A program made the position numbers and the translations under genes. From Phytopseudomonas dryadis (lineage in GTDB: Bacteria > Pseudomonadota > Gammaproteobacteria > Pseudomonadales > Pseudomonadaceae): a stretch of 64,000 nucleotides of DNA. Below are positions 49,615-58,799 of the stretch, one piece after another; the first letter of the stretch is position 1; each line of letters starts with the position of its first letter. The notes beneath the pieces were generated by a model. The model was not told the origin of the DNA. It worked only from the letters and a program-made list of their open reading frames with translations, and did no database searches. The stretch spans positions 1 to 64,000 of the forward strand of contig NZ_QJUM01000032.1 of NCBI RefSeq assembly GCF_004327355.1, written 5' to 3'.

Positions 49615-50970
49615 TCAGTCGATGAACAGGCTGACCAGCAGACACATCGCCAGTCCGGTCAGGCCAACGATGGTCTTCATCACCGTCCACGACTTGAGGG
49701 TATCGGACACGCTCATGCCGAAGTAACGATTGGCCATCCAGAACCCCGAGTCGTTGACGTGGGAGCACACCGTACCGCCACAGGCGATGGCGATGCACAG
49801 CAACGCGGTCATCTGCTCACTGACATCGAACATGCCGGCTACCGGTGCGGTCAGGCTGGCGCCGGTGATCATCGCCACCGTCCCGGAACCCTGGGAAATG
49901 CGCATGACCGCCGAGGTCAGGAAGGCGAACAACAGCAGCGGCATGTTCAGGCTCTGCATGTTCTCGGCGAGGATCCTGCCGATCCCCGATTCGATCAGCA
50001 CCTTGCCGAACACGCCGCCGGCGCCGGTGATGAGGATGATGATGCCGGCCGGCTCGAGCGCCCTGGTGGCGATCTTCTGCAACTCGTCCTTGCTGTAGCC
50101 GCGGCGGTAGCCGAAGAACCAGAAGGTCAGCAGCGCGGTGATCAGCAGCGCCATGATCGGATTGCCGATGAACATCAGCGTGGCGCGCAGGCTGCTGCCC
50201 TCGGGCAGCAGCAGATCGGCCGTGGTGTTGCCGAGAATCAGCACCAGGGGCAGCACCAGGATCGCCACGACGCCGCCGAAGCCCGGGAGCTTGTTCGGGT
50301 CGTCATCGAACTTGCTCTCGCCCTGCACCATGAACTCGGGCACCGGTACGAAGATGCGGCTGGAAATGAACTTGCCGAACAGTGGCCCGGCCACCGCCAT
50401 GGCCGGCAGGCCGCAGATGAAACCCCAGATGATCACCCAGCCCAGGTCCGCGCCCATGATGCTCGCCGTGGCGATCGGCCCCGGCGTCGGCGGAATGAAG
50501 GTATGCGTCACGCTCAGGCCGGCGCACAGCGGAATGCCGTAGAACAGCAGCGAGCGCCCGGTGCGTTTGGCGATGCCGTAGATCAACGGCACCAGGATGA
50601 TGATCGCCACATCGATGAATACCGCGATCGACACCAGAAAGCCGGTCAGGCCCAGCGCCCAGGGCACCGTGCTGTCGCGACAACGCTCGATCAGGGTCAG
50701 CGCCAGGCGTTCGGAACCGCCCGATACCCGCAGCATCTCGCCGAACATCGAACCCAGGCCGATGATCAACGCCACGGTGCCCAGGGTGCCGCCCATGGCC
50801 TTGGCGATGAAGTCCAGCAGTTCCTCGGGCGGCATGCCGATGGCCAGTCCCACGCCCAGGCTGGTCAGCAGCAGGGCGAGAAAAGGCTGCATGCGCAGGC
50901 GCACGATCAACAGCAGCAAAACCGCGATGGCGCAAACGGCCACCGACACGATCCAGGCGGTACTTTCCAT
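49615..50970 (-). CDS. Gluconate-type permease, GntP family
   Basis: Inner-membrane proton symporter for gluconate or a related sugar acid; 451 residues, about twelve to fourteen hydrophobic segments. GntP patterns: PFLALLLTSLGVGLAIGMPP, GSMFGEMLRVSGGSERLALT, YGIPLCAGLSVTHTFIPPTP with GPIATA following, and CIAIACGGTVCSHVNDSGFW near the C-terminus. GGAG lies 7 bp upstream of the ATG. It lies downstream of the sugar-acid dehydratase gene in the same direction, probably one operon, with the GntR regulator diverging. Confidence 0.93.
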   Translation of the reverse strand: MESTAWIVSVAVCAIAVLLLLIVRLRMQPFLALLLTSLGVGLAIGMPPEELLDFIAKAMGGTLGTVALIIGLGSMFGEMLRVSGGSERLALTLIERCRDSTVPWALGLTGFLVSIAVFIDVAIIILVPLIYGIAKRTGRSLLFYGIPLCAGLSVTHTFIPPTPGPIATASIMGADLGWVIIWGFICGLPAMAVAGPLFGKFISSRIFVPVPEFMVQGESKFDDDPNKLPGFGGVVAILVLPLVLILGNTTADLLLPEGSSLRATLMFIGNPIMALLITALLTFWFFGYRRGYSKDELQKIATRALEPAGIIILITGAGGVFGKVLIESGIGRILAENMQSLNMPLLLFAFLTSAVMRISQGSGTVAMITGASLTAPVAGMFDVSEQMTALLCIAIACGGTVCSHVNDSGFWMANRYFGMSVSDTLKSWTVMKTIVGLTGLAMCLLVSLFID

Positions 50971-51053
50971 CTGTTACTCCAGTTGTTCTTGTAGGGAGTT
51001 TCTATGGGTAGGCGCTGCCCGGGTTGCCCGGGCAACTGACGAACAGGCGGGCC

Positions 51054-52808
51054 TCAACCGTCGCGGGGCACGCGCCCTTGCATGGTCGGTGGGCGCAGGA
51101 ATTCGAAATCGCAGCCCTTGTCCGCCTGAGTGATCTGCTCGAAGAACAGCTTGCGATAACCGCGCTCGGCGCCCTGGGGCCTGGGCAGCACCAGCTCATC
51201 GCGACGGCGTTGCAGTTCCTCGGCCGGCACCTGCAGTTCGATGCTGCGCTCGGCCACGCTCAGGCGGATGCGATCGCCGTTGCGCACCAGGGCCAGGGGG
51301 CCACCGAGCGCCGCCTCGGGGGTGACGTGCAGGACGATGGTGCCCGCCGCGGTGCCGCTCATGCGGCCGTCGGAGATGCGCACCATGTCCTTGACCCCGG
51401 CGCGGGCAAGCTTCTTCGGAATCGGCAGGTAGCCGGCCTCCGGCATGCCGGGGGCGCCGACGGGGCCGATGTTCTTCAGCACCAGGATGTCGTCGGCGTT
51501 GACGTCCAGTTCGGGGTCGTCGATGCGCAGCGCCATGTCCTCGGAGTTCTCGAAGACCACCGCACGGCCTGCGTGCTCCATGAGCGTGGCATCGGCCGCC
51601 GACTGCTTGATGATCGCCCCTTCCGGGGCCAGGTTGCCGCGCAGAAAGGCGATGCCGCCCACCGGATAGATCGGGTCGGCGATGCTGCGCACCACGTTCT
51701 GCGGGAAGGCCGCGACATCGTCCAGTTCCTCGCCGAGGGTGCGCCCGGTAACGGTCAGGGCGTCCAGGTGCAGCAACGGGCGCAGCTCGCGCAGCACGGT
51801 CTGCATGCCGCCGGCCATGTGCAGGTCTTCCATGTAGTGCTGCCCGGACGGCTTGAGGTCGACCAGCACCGGCGTTTCCCGGCTCATGCGGTCGAAGGCC
51901 TCGAGGTCGATGTCCAGGCCCATGCGCCCGGCGATGGCCGTGAGGTGGACGATGCCATTGGTCGAGCCGCCGATGGCCAGCAGCACACGCAGGGCGTTCT
52001 CGAACGCCTTGGCGGTGAGGATCTTGTCGGGGGTCAGGCCGCTGCGGGCCATCGCCACGGCCTGCTTGCCGGTCAGTTCGGCGATGCGGATACGGTCGGA
52101 GGTCACCGCGGGTGGCGAGGCGCCGCCCGGCATGACGATACCCAGCGCCTCGCCGATGCAGGCCATGGTGCTGGCGGTGCCCATCACCGAGCAGGTGCCC
52201 ACGCTGGCGACCAGCTTGGAATTGACCTCGTTGATCTCCTGCTCGTCGATTTCCTGGCCGCGGAACTGGCCCCAGTATCGGCGGCAGTCGGTACAGGCGC
52301 CCACGCGCACGCCGCGGTGGCCGCCGGTGAGCATCGAGCCGGTGATCAGTTGCACGGTGGGGATGTTGGCCGAGGCGGCGCCCATCAGTTGCGCGGGGAC
52401 GGTCTTGTCGCACCCGCCGATCAGCACCACGGCATCCATCGGCTGGGCGCGGATCATCTCCTCGGTGTCCATCGACATGAGGTTGCGCAGGTACATGCTG
52501 GTGGGCGTGGAGAAGCTTTCGGCGATGGAGATGGTCGGGAAGTCGATGGCCAGGCCGCCCGCCATCATCACGCCGCGCTTGACCGCATCGATCAGTTGCG
52601 GCGCATTGCCGTGGCAGGGGTTGTAGCCACTGCCGGTGTTGGCGATGCCGACGATGGTGCGATCCAGCGCCTCGTCGGTATAGCCCGCGCCCTTGATGAA
52701 GGCCTTGCGCAGGAACAGGGAAAAACCGGTGTCGCCATAATTGGTCAGGCCCTTGCGGATCCCGGAAGGCACCACCACGGCTGGGGTGTCGGCTGCTTTA
52801 TCAGTCAT
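51054..52808 (-). CDS. IlvD/Edd-family sugar-acid dehydratase
   Basis: Iron-sulfur dehydratase of 584 residues, start at 52808 (MTDKAADTPAVVVPSGIRKG). Cluster and active-site elements: SGYNPCHGNAPQLIDAVKRG, VVLIGGCDKTVPAQLMGAA, GTCSVMGTASTMACIGEALG and the C-terminal GRMSGTAAGTIVLHVTPEAA with the catalytic Ser. Next to a gluconate-type permease and a GntR regulator, the substrate is more likely an aldonic acid (arabonate, xylonate or a hexonate) than the branched-chain intermediate; the exact sugar is not readable. No downstream dehydratase or aldolase gene is present to finish the pathway. Confidence 0.9.
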   Translation of the reverse strand: MTDKAADTPAVVVPSGIRKGLTNYGDTGFSLFLRKAFIKGAGYTDEALDRTIVGIANTGSGYNPCHGNAPQLIDAVKRGVMMAGGLAIDFPTISIAESFSTPTSMYLRNLMSMDTEEMIRAQPMDAVVLIGGCDKTVPAQLMGAASANIPTVQLITGSMLTGGHRGVRVGACTDCRRYWGQFRGQEIDEQEINEVNSKLVASVGTCSVMGTASTMACIGEALGIVMPGGASPPAVTSDRIRIAELTGKQAVAMARSGLTPDKILTAKAFENALRVLLAIGGSTNGIVHLTAIAGRMGLDIDLEAFDRMSRETPVLVDLKPSGQHYMEDLHMAGGMQTVLRELRPLLHLDALTVTGRTLGEELDDVAAFPQNVVRSIADPIYPVGGIAFLRGNLAPEGAIIKQSAADATLMEHAGRAVVFENSEDMALRIDDPELDVNADDILVLKNIGPVGAPGMPEAGYLPIPKKLARAGVKDMVRISDGRMSGTAAGTIVLHVTPEAALGGPLALVRNGDRIRLSVAERSIELQVPAEELQRRRDELVLPRPQGAERGYRKLFFEQITQADKGCDFEFLRPPTMQGRVPRDG

Positions 52809-52827
52809 GGGCAGTCTCTTGTTGATT

Positions 52828-52843
52828 AGATTATTGATAATCT
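52828..52843. promoter_or_regulatory. GntR-type palindromic operator
   Basis: AGATTAT-TG-ATAATCT, 7-bp perfect arms, 20 bp upstream of the dehydratase start and in the divergent region with the GntR gene. The form fits a FadR-subfamily repressor site controlling the dehydratase-permease operon. Confidence 0.6.
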
Positions 52844-52941
52844 TGTCGATATATTTAGCCATGCCGATGATCCGATGGCAACAGGGTGCGAAGACGAGGA
52901 TGATTGAGACCACAGCAAAAGCGCTCTATATTCGGGCGCCC

Positions 52942-53673
52942 ATGCCAATCCCACAGACAAGCGAAGCCGTGAACAACAGTGAACGAACACGAGACGTGGA
53001 GCCGACGGTAAAGCGCGTCGTCGATACCCTCGAAGAAGAAATCGTGTTGGGTTTCCTGCATCCGCGCGAGCGCCTGGTCGAGGACGAACTGCTCAGCCGC
53101 TTTCAACTGAAACGGCATGTGGTGCGCCAGGTACTGGTCGAGCTGGAACGCATGGGCCTGGTGGAGCGCAAGCGCAATGTCGGCGCGCTGGTGAAGGCCT
53201 ACAGCGTCGAGGAGGTCGAACACCTGTATGCGGTGCGCGAACTGCTGGAAAGCCATGGCGTCGCCATGATCCGCCTGCCCTTGCCGGCCGAGCGCCTGGA
53301 GCCGCTGATCGAGGTGCAGCGCCAGCACGACGCCGCCGTGGCCGCCGGCGATCTGCGCCGCACCTTTCGCCTCAACGTGACCTTCCACCGCGAGCTGTTC
53401 AGCCTCTCCGACAACCCGGTTCTGGTCGAGGCGATCCAGGCCCACGCGCAACGCGCCCACTCGATCCGCGCCTCGACCATGGTCATGCCACAACAGCTGG
53501 AGCGTGCCCGCCTGGAGCACTGGCAGATCATCGAAGCCCTGGGCAGCGGGGACAGGGAACGGCTGATGACGCTGTGCCGCGACCACCTGAAACCTTCGCG
53601 CGATGCCTATATCGAGGCCTATAGGCGGCGCAGCCAGGGCCTGCAGGACGGCGGCGCCACACGGCGCGCCTGA
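52942..53673 (+). CDS. GntR-family regulator (FadR/FCD subfamily)
   Basis: Repressor-type regulator; 243 residues if the ATG at 52942 (MPIPQTSEAVNNSERTRDVE) is used. Starts at 52900 or at a GTG shortly downstream are possible, none with an ideal Shine-Dalgarno sequence. The N-terminal winged helix shows VLGFLHPRERLVEDELLSRF, KRHVVRQVLVELERMGLVER, NVGALVKAYSVEEVEHLYAV. The helical FCD domain has FHRELFSLSDNPVLVEAI and IIEALGSGDRERLMTLCRDH, with metal-binding His and Asp positions. Divergent from the dehydratase-permease genes, which it probably controls in response to a sugar acid. Confidence 0.88.
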   Translation: MPIPQTSEAVNNSERTRDVEPTVKRVVDTLEEEIVLGFLHPRERLVEDELLSRFQLKRHVVRQVLVELERMGLVERKRNVGALVKAYSVEEVEHLYAVRELLESHGVAMIRLPLPAERLEPLIEVQRQHDAAVAAGDLRRTFRLNVTFHRELFSLSDNPVLVEAIQAHAQRAHSIRASTMVMPQQLERARLEHWQIIEALGSGDRERLMTLCRDHLKPSRDAYIEAYRRRSQGLQDGGATRRA

Positions 53674-53750
53674 ACGACCCGGCGATAGGCGGAGCAAAAG
53701 CCGGCCGCGCACGGTCTGAACAGCTGGATCCATTGCCGCCGGGAACGCCC

Positions 53751-54224
53751 ATGTCCATCGCCACGCTGTTGCGCAGTCTAGTGCTTGTCTCGATCGTCTC
53801 CGGCCTGAGCGCCTGCAGCTCCTTCGCCCCGCGCGATCCGCTGAATATCGACCTGGTCGGCCTGGAACCGCTGCCGGGAGAGGGCCTGGAAGTCCGTTTC
53901 GCGGTGAAACTGCGGGTGCAGAACCCCAATGAAACGGCGCTCGACTTCAATGGCGTGGCCCTGCAGCTGGATATCAACGACCAGCCGCTGGCCCGTGGCG
54001 TCAGCGACCAGAGCGGCCAGGTGGCGCGGTTCGGCGAAACGCTGATCAGCGTGCCCATGACCATTTCCGCCTACTCGGCGCTGCGTCAGGCCTGGGGCGC
54101 CAGCACTTACCAGCCGGGGCAGAGCCTGCCCTATCAATTGCGCGGCAAACTCGCCGGCGGCGTGTTCGGCACCCGGCGCTTCAGCGATAGCGGCCAGTTG
54201 ACCTGGCCACAGCCCATCCCCTGA
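53751..54224 (+). CDS. Lipoprotein with LEA type 2 (WHy) domain
   Basis: 157 residues. A signal peptide LLRSLVLVSIVSGLSACSSF gives an acylated Cys. The mature domain (LVGLEPLPGEGLEVRFAVKL, RVQNPNETALDFNGVALQL) has the water-stress LEA14/WHy beta-sandwich pattern with the Asn-Pro-Asn loop. Such proteins may protect envelope proteins under stress. The gene is convergent with yihY. Confidence 0.85.
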   Translation: MSIATLLRSLVLVSIVSGLSACSSFAPRDPLNIDLVGLEPLPGEGLEVRFAVKLRVQNPNETALDFNGVALQLDINDQPLARGVSDQSGQVARFGETLISVPMTISAYSALRQAWGASTYQPGQSLPYQLRGKLAGGVFGTRRFSDSGQLTWPQPIP

Positions 54225-54266
54225 GACCGCCGCCGGGTCTCCTCTCCCGACAGGCGACCTGCCCGG

Positions 54267-55169
54267 TCACGGCGAGGAGTGCGAGGCCTGCGCCTCGGCC
54301 TCGGGTTCGATGGTCTTCTCGCCAGGCTCCTTGCCCTCGCTCGACAGGTGTTCGATGACCGCATTGAGTTCGGCGCCGAACAACAGCACCGCCGCGGAAA
54401 TGTACAGATAAAGCAGAAACACGATGATCGCGCCGATGCTGCCGTAGGTGGCGTTGTAGTTGGCGAAGTTCTGCGCGTAGTAACCGAAGCCCACGGACGC
54501 GGCGATCCACACCACCACCGCCAGCGCCGAGCCGGGGGTGATGAAGCGGAACCGCTGCTCCACGTCCGGCGCCACGTAATACACGGCCGCGACCACGATC
54601 ATCAGCAGGAACACCGCCACCGGCCAGCGCAGCCAGGCCCACAAGGTCACCACGATCTGCTCGATGCCGATCTGCTGCGCCAGCCAGCTCATCACCTGCG
54701 GCCCCAGCACCATCAGCGCCGCCGCCATGAGCAGGGTCGCGGCGATGGCGACGGTGTACAGCAGCGACAGCGGGAAACGCTTCCAGGCCGGCCGCCCTTC
54801 CTTGACGCCATAGGCCTTGTTCATCGCATCCATCACCGAGCGCACCGCCGATGAGGCCGTCCACAGCGCCACCAGGATACCCACGGAGAACAACCCGGCC
54901 TTCTGCGTCTGCAACTGGTCGATGATCGGGTTGACCAGTTCGACCGTGGACTGCGGCAGCACCAGTTCGGCCTGCTGACGCAGCCAGTCGAAAAAGGGCT
55001 GCATGTCCAGCAGGCTGATCAGCGCGACCAGGAACAGCAGGAAGGGAAACAACGAGAAGAACATCTGAAAGGCCAGCGCCGAGGCATAGGTGGGCAACTC
55101 GTCATCGACGAAATCGGTCACCGTGGTCTTGATCACCTGGAACAGACTGACGCCTTGCGCAAAGAACAT
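54267..55169 (-). CDS. YihY/virulence factor BrkB family membrane protein
   Basis: 300 residues, six membrane segments, GGAGG 5 bp before the start. Family patterns: LPTYASALAFQMFFSLFPFL, LVALWTASSAVRSVMDAMNK, WPVAVFLLMIVVAAVYYVAP, TPGSALAVVVWIAASVGF and VFLLYLYISAAVLLFGAEL. The molecular function of the family is still unsettled; an earlier RNase BN label was wrong. The acidic C-terminal tail is cytoplasmic. Confidence 0.93.
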   Translation of the reverse strand: MFFAQGVSLFQVIKTTVTDFVDDELPTYASALAFQMFFSLFPFLLFLVALISLLDMQPFFDWLRQQAELVLPQSTVELVNPIIDQLQTQKAGLFSVGILVALWTASSAVRSVMDAMNKAYGVKEGRPAWKRFPLSLLYTVAIAATLLMAAALMVLGPQVMSWLAQQIGIEQIVVTLWAWLRWPVAVFLLMIVVAAVYYVAPDVEQRFRFITPGSALAVVVWIAASVGFGYYAQNFANYNATYGSIGAIIVFLLYLYISAAVLLFGAELNAVIEHLSSEGKEPGEKTIEPEAEAQASHSSP

Positions 55170-55532
55170 ATCGCCTCCACTGGCAATGATCCGCCACCCT
55201 CAGGCGGCCTCCAAAAAGTCGATGCGGTACCGGCTCAGGCACCTGACAACCTGTTGGAGGTGGCAAACGCGCCATGAGTTCGGCTTTTCCGCTGCGCCGC
55301 CGCACAGCTCGCCCCCGTTGCCCGATAGAAACGGGCGCCTCACTGTCGGCCGGGGAGGCATTTTCCCGCACGCCCCGGCCACCTGCTGGCTGCTCCATCC
55401 GGTCCTGGAGGCCGCTCGAAGGCGAGGCCGAGGCGCTGCAGCGGGCCAGCCGGGCGCAATTGCATGCGGCGGCAGGCGACAAAACCTTATATAATTTGCG
55501 GCCTTTTCATCACTGGCCATCGAGGATTCCCC
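55170..55532. other. Intergenic region with a promoter for the YjdM gene
   Basis: No convincing gene in these 363 bp. TATAAT lies at 55490-55495, 37 bp before the GTG start of the plus-strand gene, within an AT-rich patch; a good -35 at the right distance is not obvious. The other end must carry the yihY-type promoter on the minus strand. Confidence 0.5.
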
Positions 55533-55877
55533 GTGAGCACGCTGCCACCCTGCCCCGCCTGCAACTCCGAATACACCTATGAAGACGGATCCTTGCTGGT
55601 CTGCCCGGAATGCGCCCACGAATGGTCGGCCGACGCCGCCGCCGAAGCGCCAGGCGATGACGCCAAGGTGATCAAGGACTCGGTGGGCAACGTGCTGCAG
55701 GACGGCGACACCATCACCGTGATCAAGGATCTGAAGGTCAAGGGCTCGTCGCTGGTGGTCAAGGTCGGCACCAAGGTCAAGGGTATCCGCCTGGTCGATG
55801 GCGACCATGACATCGACTGCAAGATCGACGGCATCGGCGCGATGAAGCTCAAGTCGGAGTTCGTCAGGAAGGTCTGA
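55533..55877 (+). CDS. yjdM: YjdM (PhnA-like) zinc-ribbon protein
   Basis: 114 residues from the GTG at 55533, with GAGGA 8 bp upstream. The N-terminal zinc ribbon is CPACNSEYTYEDG and VCPECAHEW, with four Cys. The C-terminal PhnA domain is GNVLQDGDTITVIKDLKVKG, KVGTKVKGIRLVDGDHDIDC. Despite the old name, it is not shown to hydrolyse phosphonoacetate. Upstream frame to 55464 lacks support. Confidence 0.92.
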   Translation: MSTLPPCPACNSEYTYEDGSLLVCPECAHEWSADAAAEAPGDDAKVIKDSVGNVLQDGDTITVIKDLKVKGSSLVVKVGTKVKGIRLVDGDHDIDCKIDGIGAMKLKSEFVRKV

Positions 55878-55922
55878 CAGGCCGAGCGGCCGGCCCGCTC
55901 GCCTCGAACGCCTGCCCGCGGC

Positions 55923-56723
55923 TCACTGCACGGGCAGGAAGTTGAGGAACAACAGGCCATGGGCGTAATTGACGCCGATGCGCCGATAGCGCTCGTCGAG
56001 TACATCGCTGAGGTAATCCAGACGCGCGACTATCTTGCCGAACTCCACGGCGAAGCTGAGGTTGCGGCCTTCATCGGAGATCTCGTTGGACAGCAGCAGG
56101 GGCCTGCCCTGGGCATCGCGGCGGCTGGCCAGCAGCCAGGTCGCCCTCTCGATATTGCGCGCGGCGTTGTGCACGAACTGCGCATCGATGGAATCGGTGA
56201 GATAGAACTGGGTACGCCCGCCGTGGGCGGTCACCAGCATGCTGCCGATGGCGTAGATGAAAGCCCCCACCCGATCCCCCTGGAATTCCACGCTGAGCGC
56301 ATAGCTGAGGGCGACGATATCTTCGCGTCCTTCCAGCGAGGGTAACGGTCGCCCTTGCTCGATGGCCTGCTGCACCGCCCGCTGCGCGGCCTCGCTGCTC
56401 TCCAGGCCGGTCTTGCGCCATTCGCGGGGGTTGCGTCGGTAGAGCTTGTCCATCAGCCGGTAGAGGCTGTTGAGGTTGTTGCGCATGCCAATGGTGGCGA
56501 GGCGGTCGGAGTGGGTCTGGAACAACTCGCCGGGCCCGACGGAAGAGCGGTTGTCGAGGAATGCGCGATTGTCCTGATGGCGGGCACAACCAGCGGCCTG
56601 GAAAAGCAGCGCGAGCATCAACAAGCAGCGCCAGACCGTTGCGCGACGCCGCCTCGGCAGCGCTGGGCGCGAGCCGCGAGCGGAGCCAGGGGACTCAGGG
56701 TTTGAGGCGTTCGAATAGTCCAT
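55923..56723 (-). CDS. Predicted lipoprotein of unknown function
   Basis: 266 residues from the ATG at 56723 (MDYSNASNPESPGSARG). After a basic stretch, the signal segment CLLMLALLFQAAGC gives a lipobox AAGC at about residue 46, an unusually long n-region. The mature part contains MRNNLNSLYRLMDKLYRRNP and LYRLM-type helices, and FYLTDSIDAQFVHNAARNIE near the middle. I do not recognise a function; similar proteins are common in pseudomonads. A later ATG would shorten the n-region. Confidence 0.75.
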   Translation of the reverse strand: MDYSNASNPESPGSARGSRPALPRRRRATVWRCLLMLALLFQAAGCARHQDNRAFLDNRSSVGPGELFQTHSDRLATIGMRNNLNSLYRLMDKLYRRNPREWRKTGLESSEAAQRAVQQAIEQGRPLPSLEGREDIVALSYALSVEFQGDRVGAFIYAIGSMLVTAHGGRTQFYLTDSIDAQFVHNAARNIERATWLLASRRDAQGRPLLLSNEISDEGRNLSFAVEFGKIVARLDYLSDVLDERYRRIGVNYAHGLLFLNFLPVQ

Positions 56724-57046
56724 TGACTGAACGATCCATCCTTGCGCAGATGGCATAACACTAACAAGCCGAATGCCGTTATGCCTGTTACGACGTCACA
56801 CTATGCCGCTGATGTCGGCCATCCCCATAGACCCCGCATTGTCGAGCAAGTTTTCCAGTGCCGCCAATCGCTCTGCGGGCCCCGCCGTTGCTGGCCCGCG
56901 CAGGAACGGTCGAGCTTGCCCCCCTGCAGGTTTGCAATCTTTACCAGTTGCAAAGACTTCTCAATAGCCCCCGGATGATATTTTCCCTGCCCCGGGCTTG
57001 CGGCGCCCTCGCCCAGCCGTAGTCGACAACAAGGAGCACCAACCAG

Positions 57047-57964
57047 GTGAAGAAGATCACGCTGCTTACCCTGCTGGCACTGGCGGTCGCCGGTTGTAGC
57101 CACAACGCCCAACAGCCGCCATCCACCCTCAGCATTACCCAGGCAGGCGCCCAGGTCGAGGTTCCACGTCATCCGCAGAAGGTCGTCACCTTCGATTACG
57201 GCACCTACGACAGCCTGCTCGCGCTGGGTGTCGGCGACCGCGTGCTGGCGGTCCCCGGCAATGTGCCGCCCTACCTGGCGAGCAGCGCCACCGGCGTGCA
57301 GGATGCCGGCGGCATGAAGACCCCGAACCTGGAAACCGTGCGCGCCCTGCAACCGGATCTGATCATGGTGACCGGACGCCAGACCGAGAGCCGCGACGAA
57401 CTGGACGCCATCGCACCGACCCTGGACATGGGCATCAACGATAGCGATTACCTGGCCGGCGTGGCGCGCAACGTCACCCTGCTCGGCCAGTTGTTCGACA
57501 AGCCCGCCGAAGCCGAGCAGGCCCTGGCCGCCCTGCGCGGCAAGGTCGAGCAGGCGCGCCAGTTGATCGCCAGCTCGGGCAAGCGCACCCTGGTGCTGAC
57601 CCATAACGAAGGCCGCTTCTCGCCCACCGAACAGGCGGTGATCTACTCGCTGCTGCAAGCGCCGCGTGCCCTGCCGGCGCCGCCGCCGCAACCGGCCGAC
57701 GCCCCGCGTCAGCGTCCGCAACCACTCACGCCGCAAGCCGCGGCCGAGAGCAACCCGGACGTGATCTTCATCGTCGACCGCAGCGCCGCCATCGGCGGCG
57801 ACCCGCTGGACGTCGCCACCCTGGCCGACTCGCCGCTGGCCAGCACGACGGCGGCCAAGACCAAGCGCATCGTCTACCTCGATCCGCCGCTGTGGTACCT
57901 CTCCGGCGGCGGCCTGCAGAGCCTGGACCTGCAGATCGAGCAGATCCTGGCGGCCTACCGGTAG
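57047..57964 (+). CDS. Siderophore ABC-transporter substrate-binding protein, YclQ/CeuE-like
   Basis: Periplasmic binding lipoprotein for an iron chelate; 305 residues, GTG start with AAGGAG 10 bp upstream, lipobox AVAGC. Class III binding-protein patterns: HPQKVVTFDYGTYDSLLALG, PNLETVRALQPDLIMVTGRQ, the second-lobe NPDVIFIVDRSAAIGG and the end IVYLDPPLWYLSGGGLQSLD, strongly reminiscent of YclQ of Bacillus. A Pro-rich stretch (ALPAPPPQPADAPRQRPQ) replaces the usual loop at about 205-225. No permease or ATPase gene is adjacent, so its partners must lie elsewhere. Confidence 0.88.
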   Translation: MKKITLLTLLALAVAGCSHNAQQPPSTLSITQAGAQVEVPRHPQKVVTFDYGTYDSLLALGVGDRVLAVPGNVPPYLASSATGVQDAGGMKTPNLETVRALQPDLIMVTGRQTESRDELDAIAPTLDMGINDSDYLAGVARNVTLLGQLFDKPAEAEQALAALRGKVEQARQLIASSGKRTLVLTHNEGRFSPTEQAVIYSLLQAPRALPAPPPQPADAPRQRPQPLTPQAAAESNPDVIFIVDRSAAIGGDPLDVATLADSPLASTTAAKTKRIVYLDPPLWYLSGGGLQSLDLQIEQILAAYR

Positions 57965-57974
57965 GAGGGCGGAA

Positions 57975-58070
57975 GCAGCCATAAGCGGCAAGCTTCAAGC
58001 GGCAAGTAAAAGCGCTCCAGGGTAATACCCATGCTTTGCTCCTGGCTTGAAGCTTGAGGCTTGGTCAGAG
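57975..58070. repeat. Inverted REP-like element
   Basis: AGCTTCAAGCGGCAAG-type sequence near 57989-58004 and CTTGAAGCTTGAGGCTTG near 58046-58063 are partly complementary. It resembles the CAAGCTTCAAG-containing intergenic repeats common in pseudomonads and lies just after the binding-protein gene. Confidence 0.5.
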
Positions 58071-58200
58071 CCGGCCGGACCCACGGCGCGGATTCCGGCA
58101 TGAACCGATCATGGACAAAAGCGCTATCAACTCCAGACTGCCGGCCAGCGCGGTGCCGCCTTATACTGCGCGCCATCTTTTCAGTTTCGGAGCAAGCACC

Positions 58201-58494
58201 GTGAATTTCTCGTCCTGGACGCCCAAGGAACGCCTGATCTCGGGCGCCTTCTTCGCCGTTGCCCTGGCCTGCCTGGTGTATGGCGCGACCTCGGGCATCG
58301 TACTGCTGAGCAGCGAGTTCTTTTCGATGCTGGCGGTGACCTCGCTGCTCATCGGCCTGGCGCTGACACCGTCGTTCATGCTCAAGCCATTCAAGGAAAG
58401 TCTGGGCGACAACCTGCAACCGCCGCTGCGTATCGCCATGGGCTTCTTCTGCGGCTTCCAGATGATCGCCATCGCCCTCTACATCCTGGCTTGA
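58201..58494 (+). CDS. Small three-segment membrane protein of unknown function
   Basis: 97 residues from the GTG at 58201, GGAG 9 bp upstream. Hydrophobic stretches: LISGAFFAVALACLVYGA, SMLAVTSLLIGLALTPSFM and IAMGFFCGFQMIAIALYIL. No named family recognised. The upstream frame from 58054 has no signal or Shine-Dalgarno support. Confidence 0.7.
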   Translation: MNFSSWTPKERLISGAFFAVALACLVYGATSGIVLLSSEFFSMLAVTSLLIGLALTPSFMLKPFKESLGDNLQPPLRIAMGFFCGFQMIAIALYILA

Positions 58495-58799
58495 CCGTGC
58501 CGGGGTGGCAGATGTGCCCGCGGCGGCGCTCTGCGACTGAGGGAGGGGCCGGCGGCGATCCGCTTTAGCCGCGATTGGTCCGTCAAGGACGCGAAGAGCT
58601 CGCGGCTAAAGCCCCTCCCACGCATACTCGGCCCGTTCGCGCGGATACGGCATTTGCTCTGTGATGTGGCACTAGCGGCCATGGCCTGGACAACAGGGGC
58701 AGCGCCAGGCGTTTGTCCATGACGGTAACGAACCCGCAGCGCTCAAGATTCTCCATCCGGTACAGATAACCTTTATGCCTGTACTGGAAGGAGTCCTTC
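58495..58799. repeat. Gene-free stretch holding a REP pair of a second family
   Basis: Within it, GGGAGGGGC near 58541 with CTTTAGCCGCGA near 58562, and TCGCGGCTAAAGCCCCTCCC at about 58600-58619, are arms of the common Pseudomonas GGGAGGGGCTTTAGCCGCGA palindrome. The rest, up to the chemoreceptor start, must contain that gene's promoter; I see no further gene. Confidence 0.65.
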
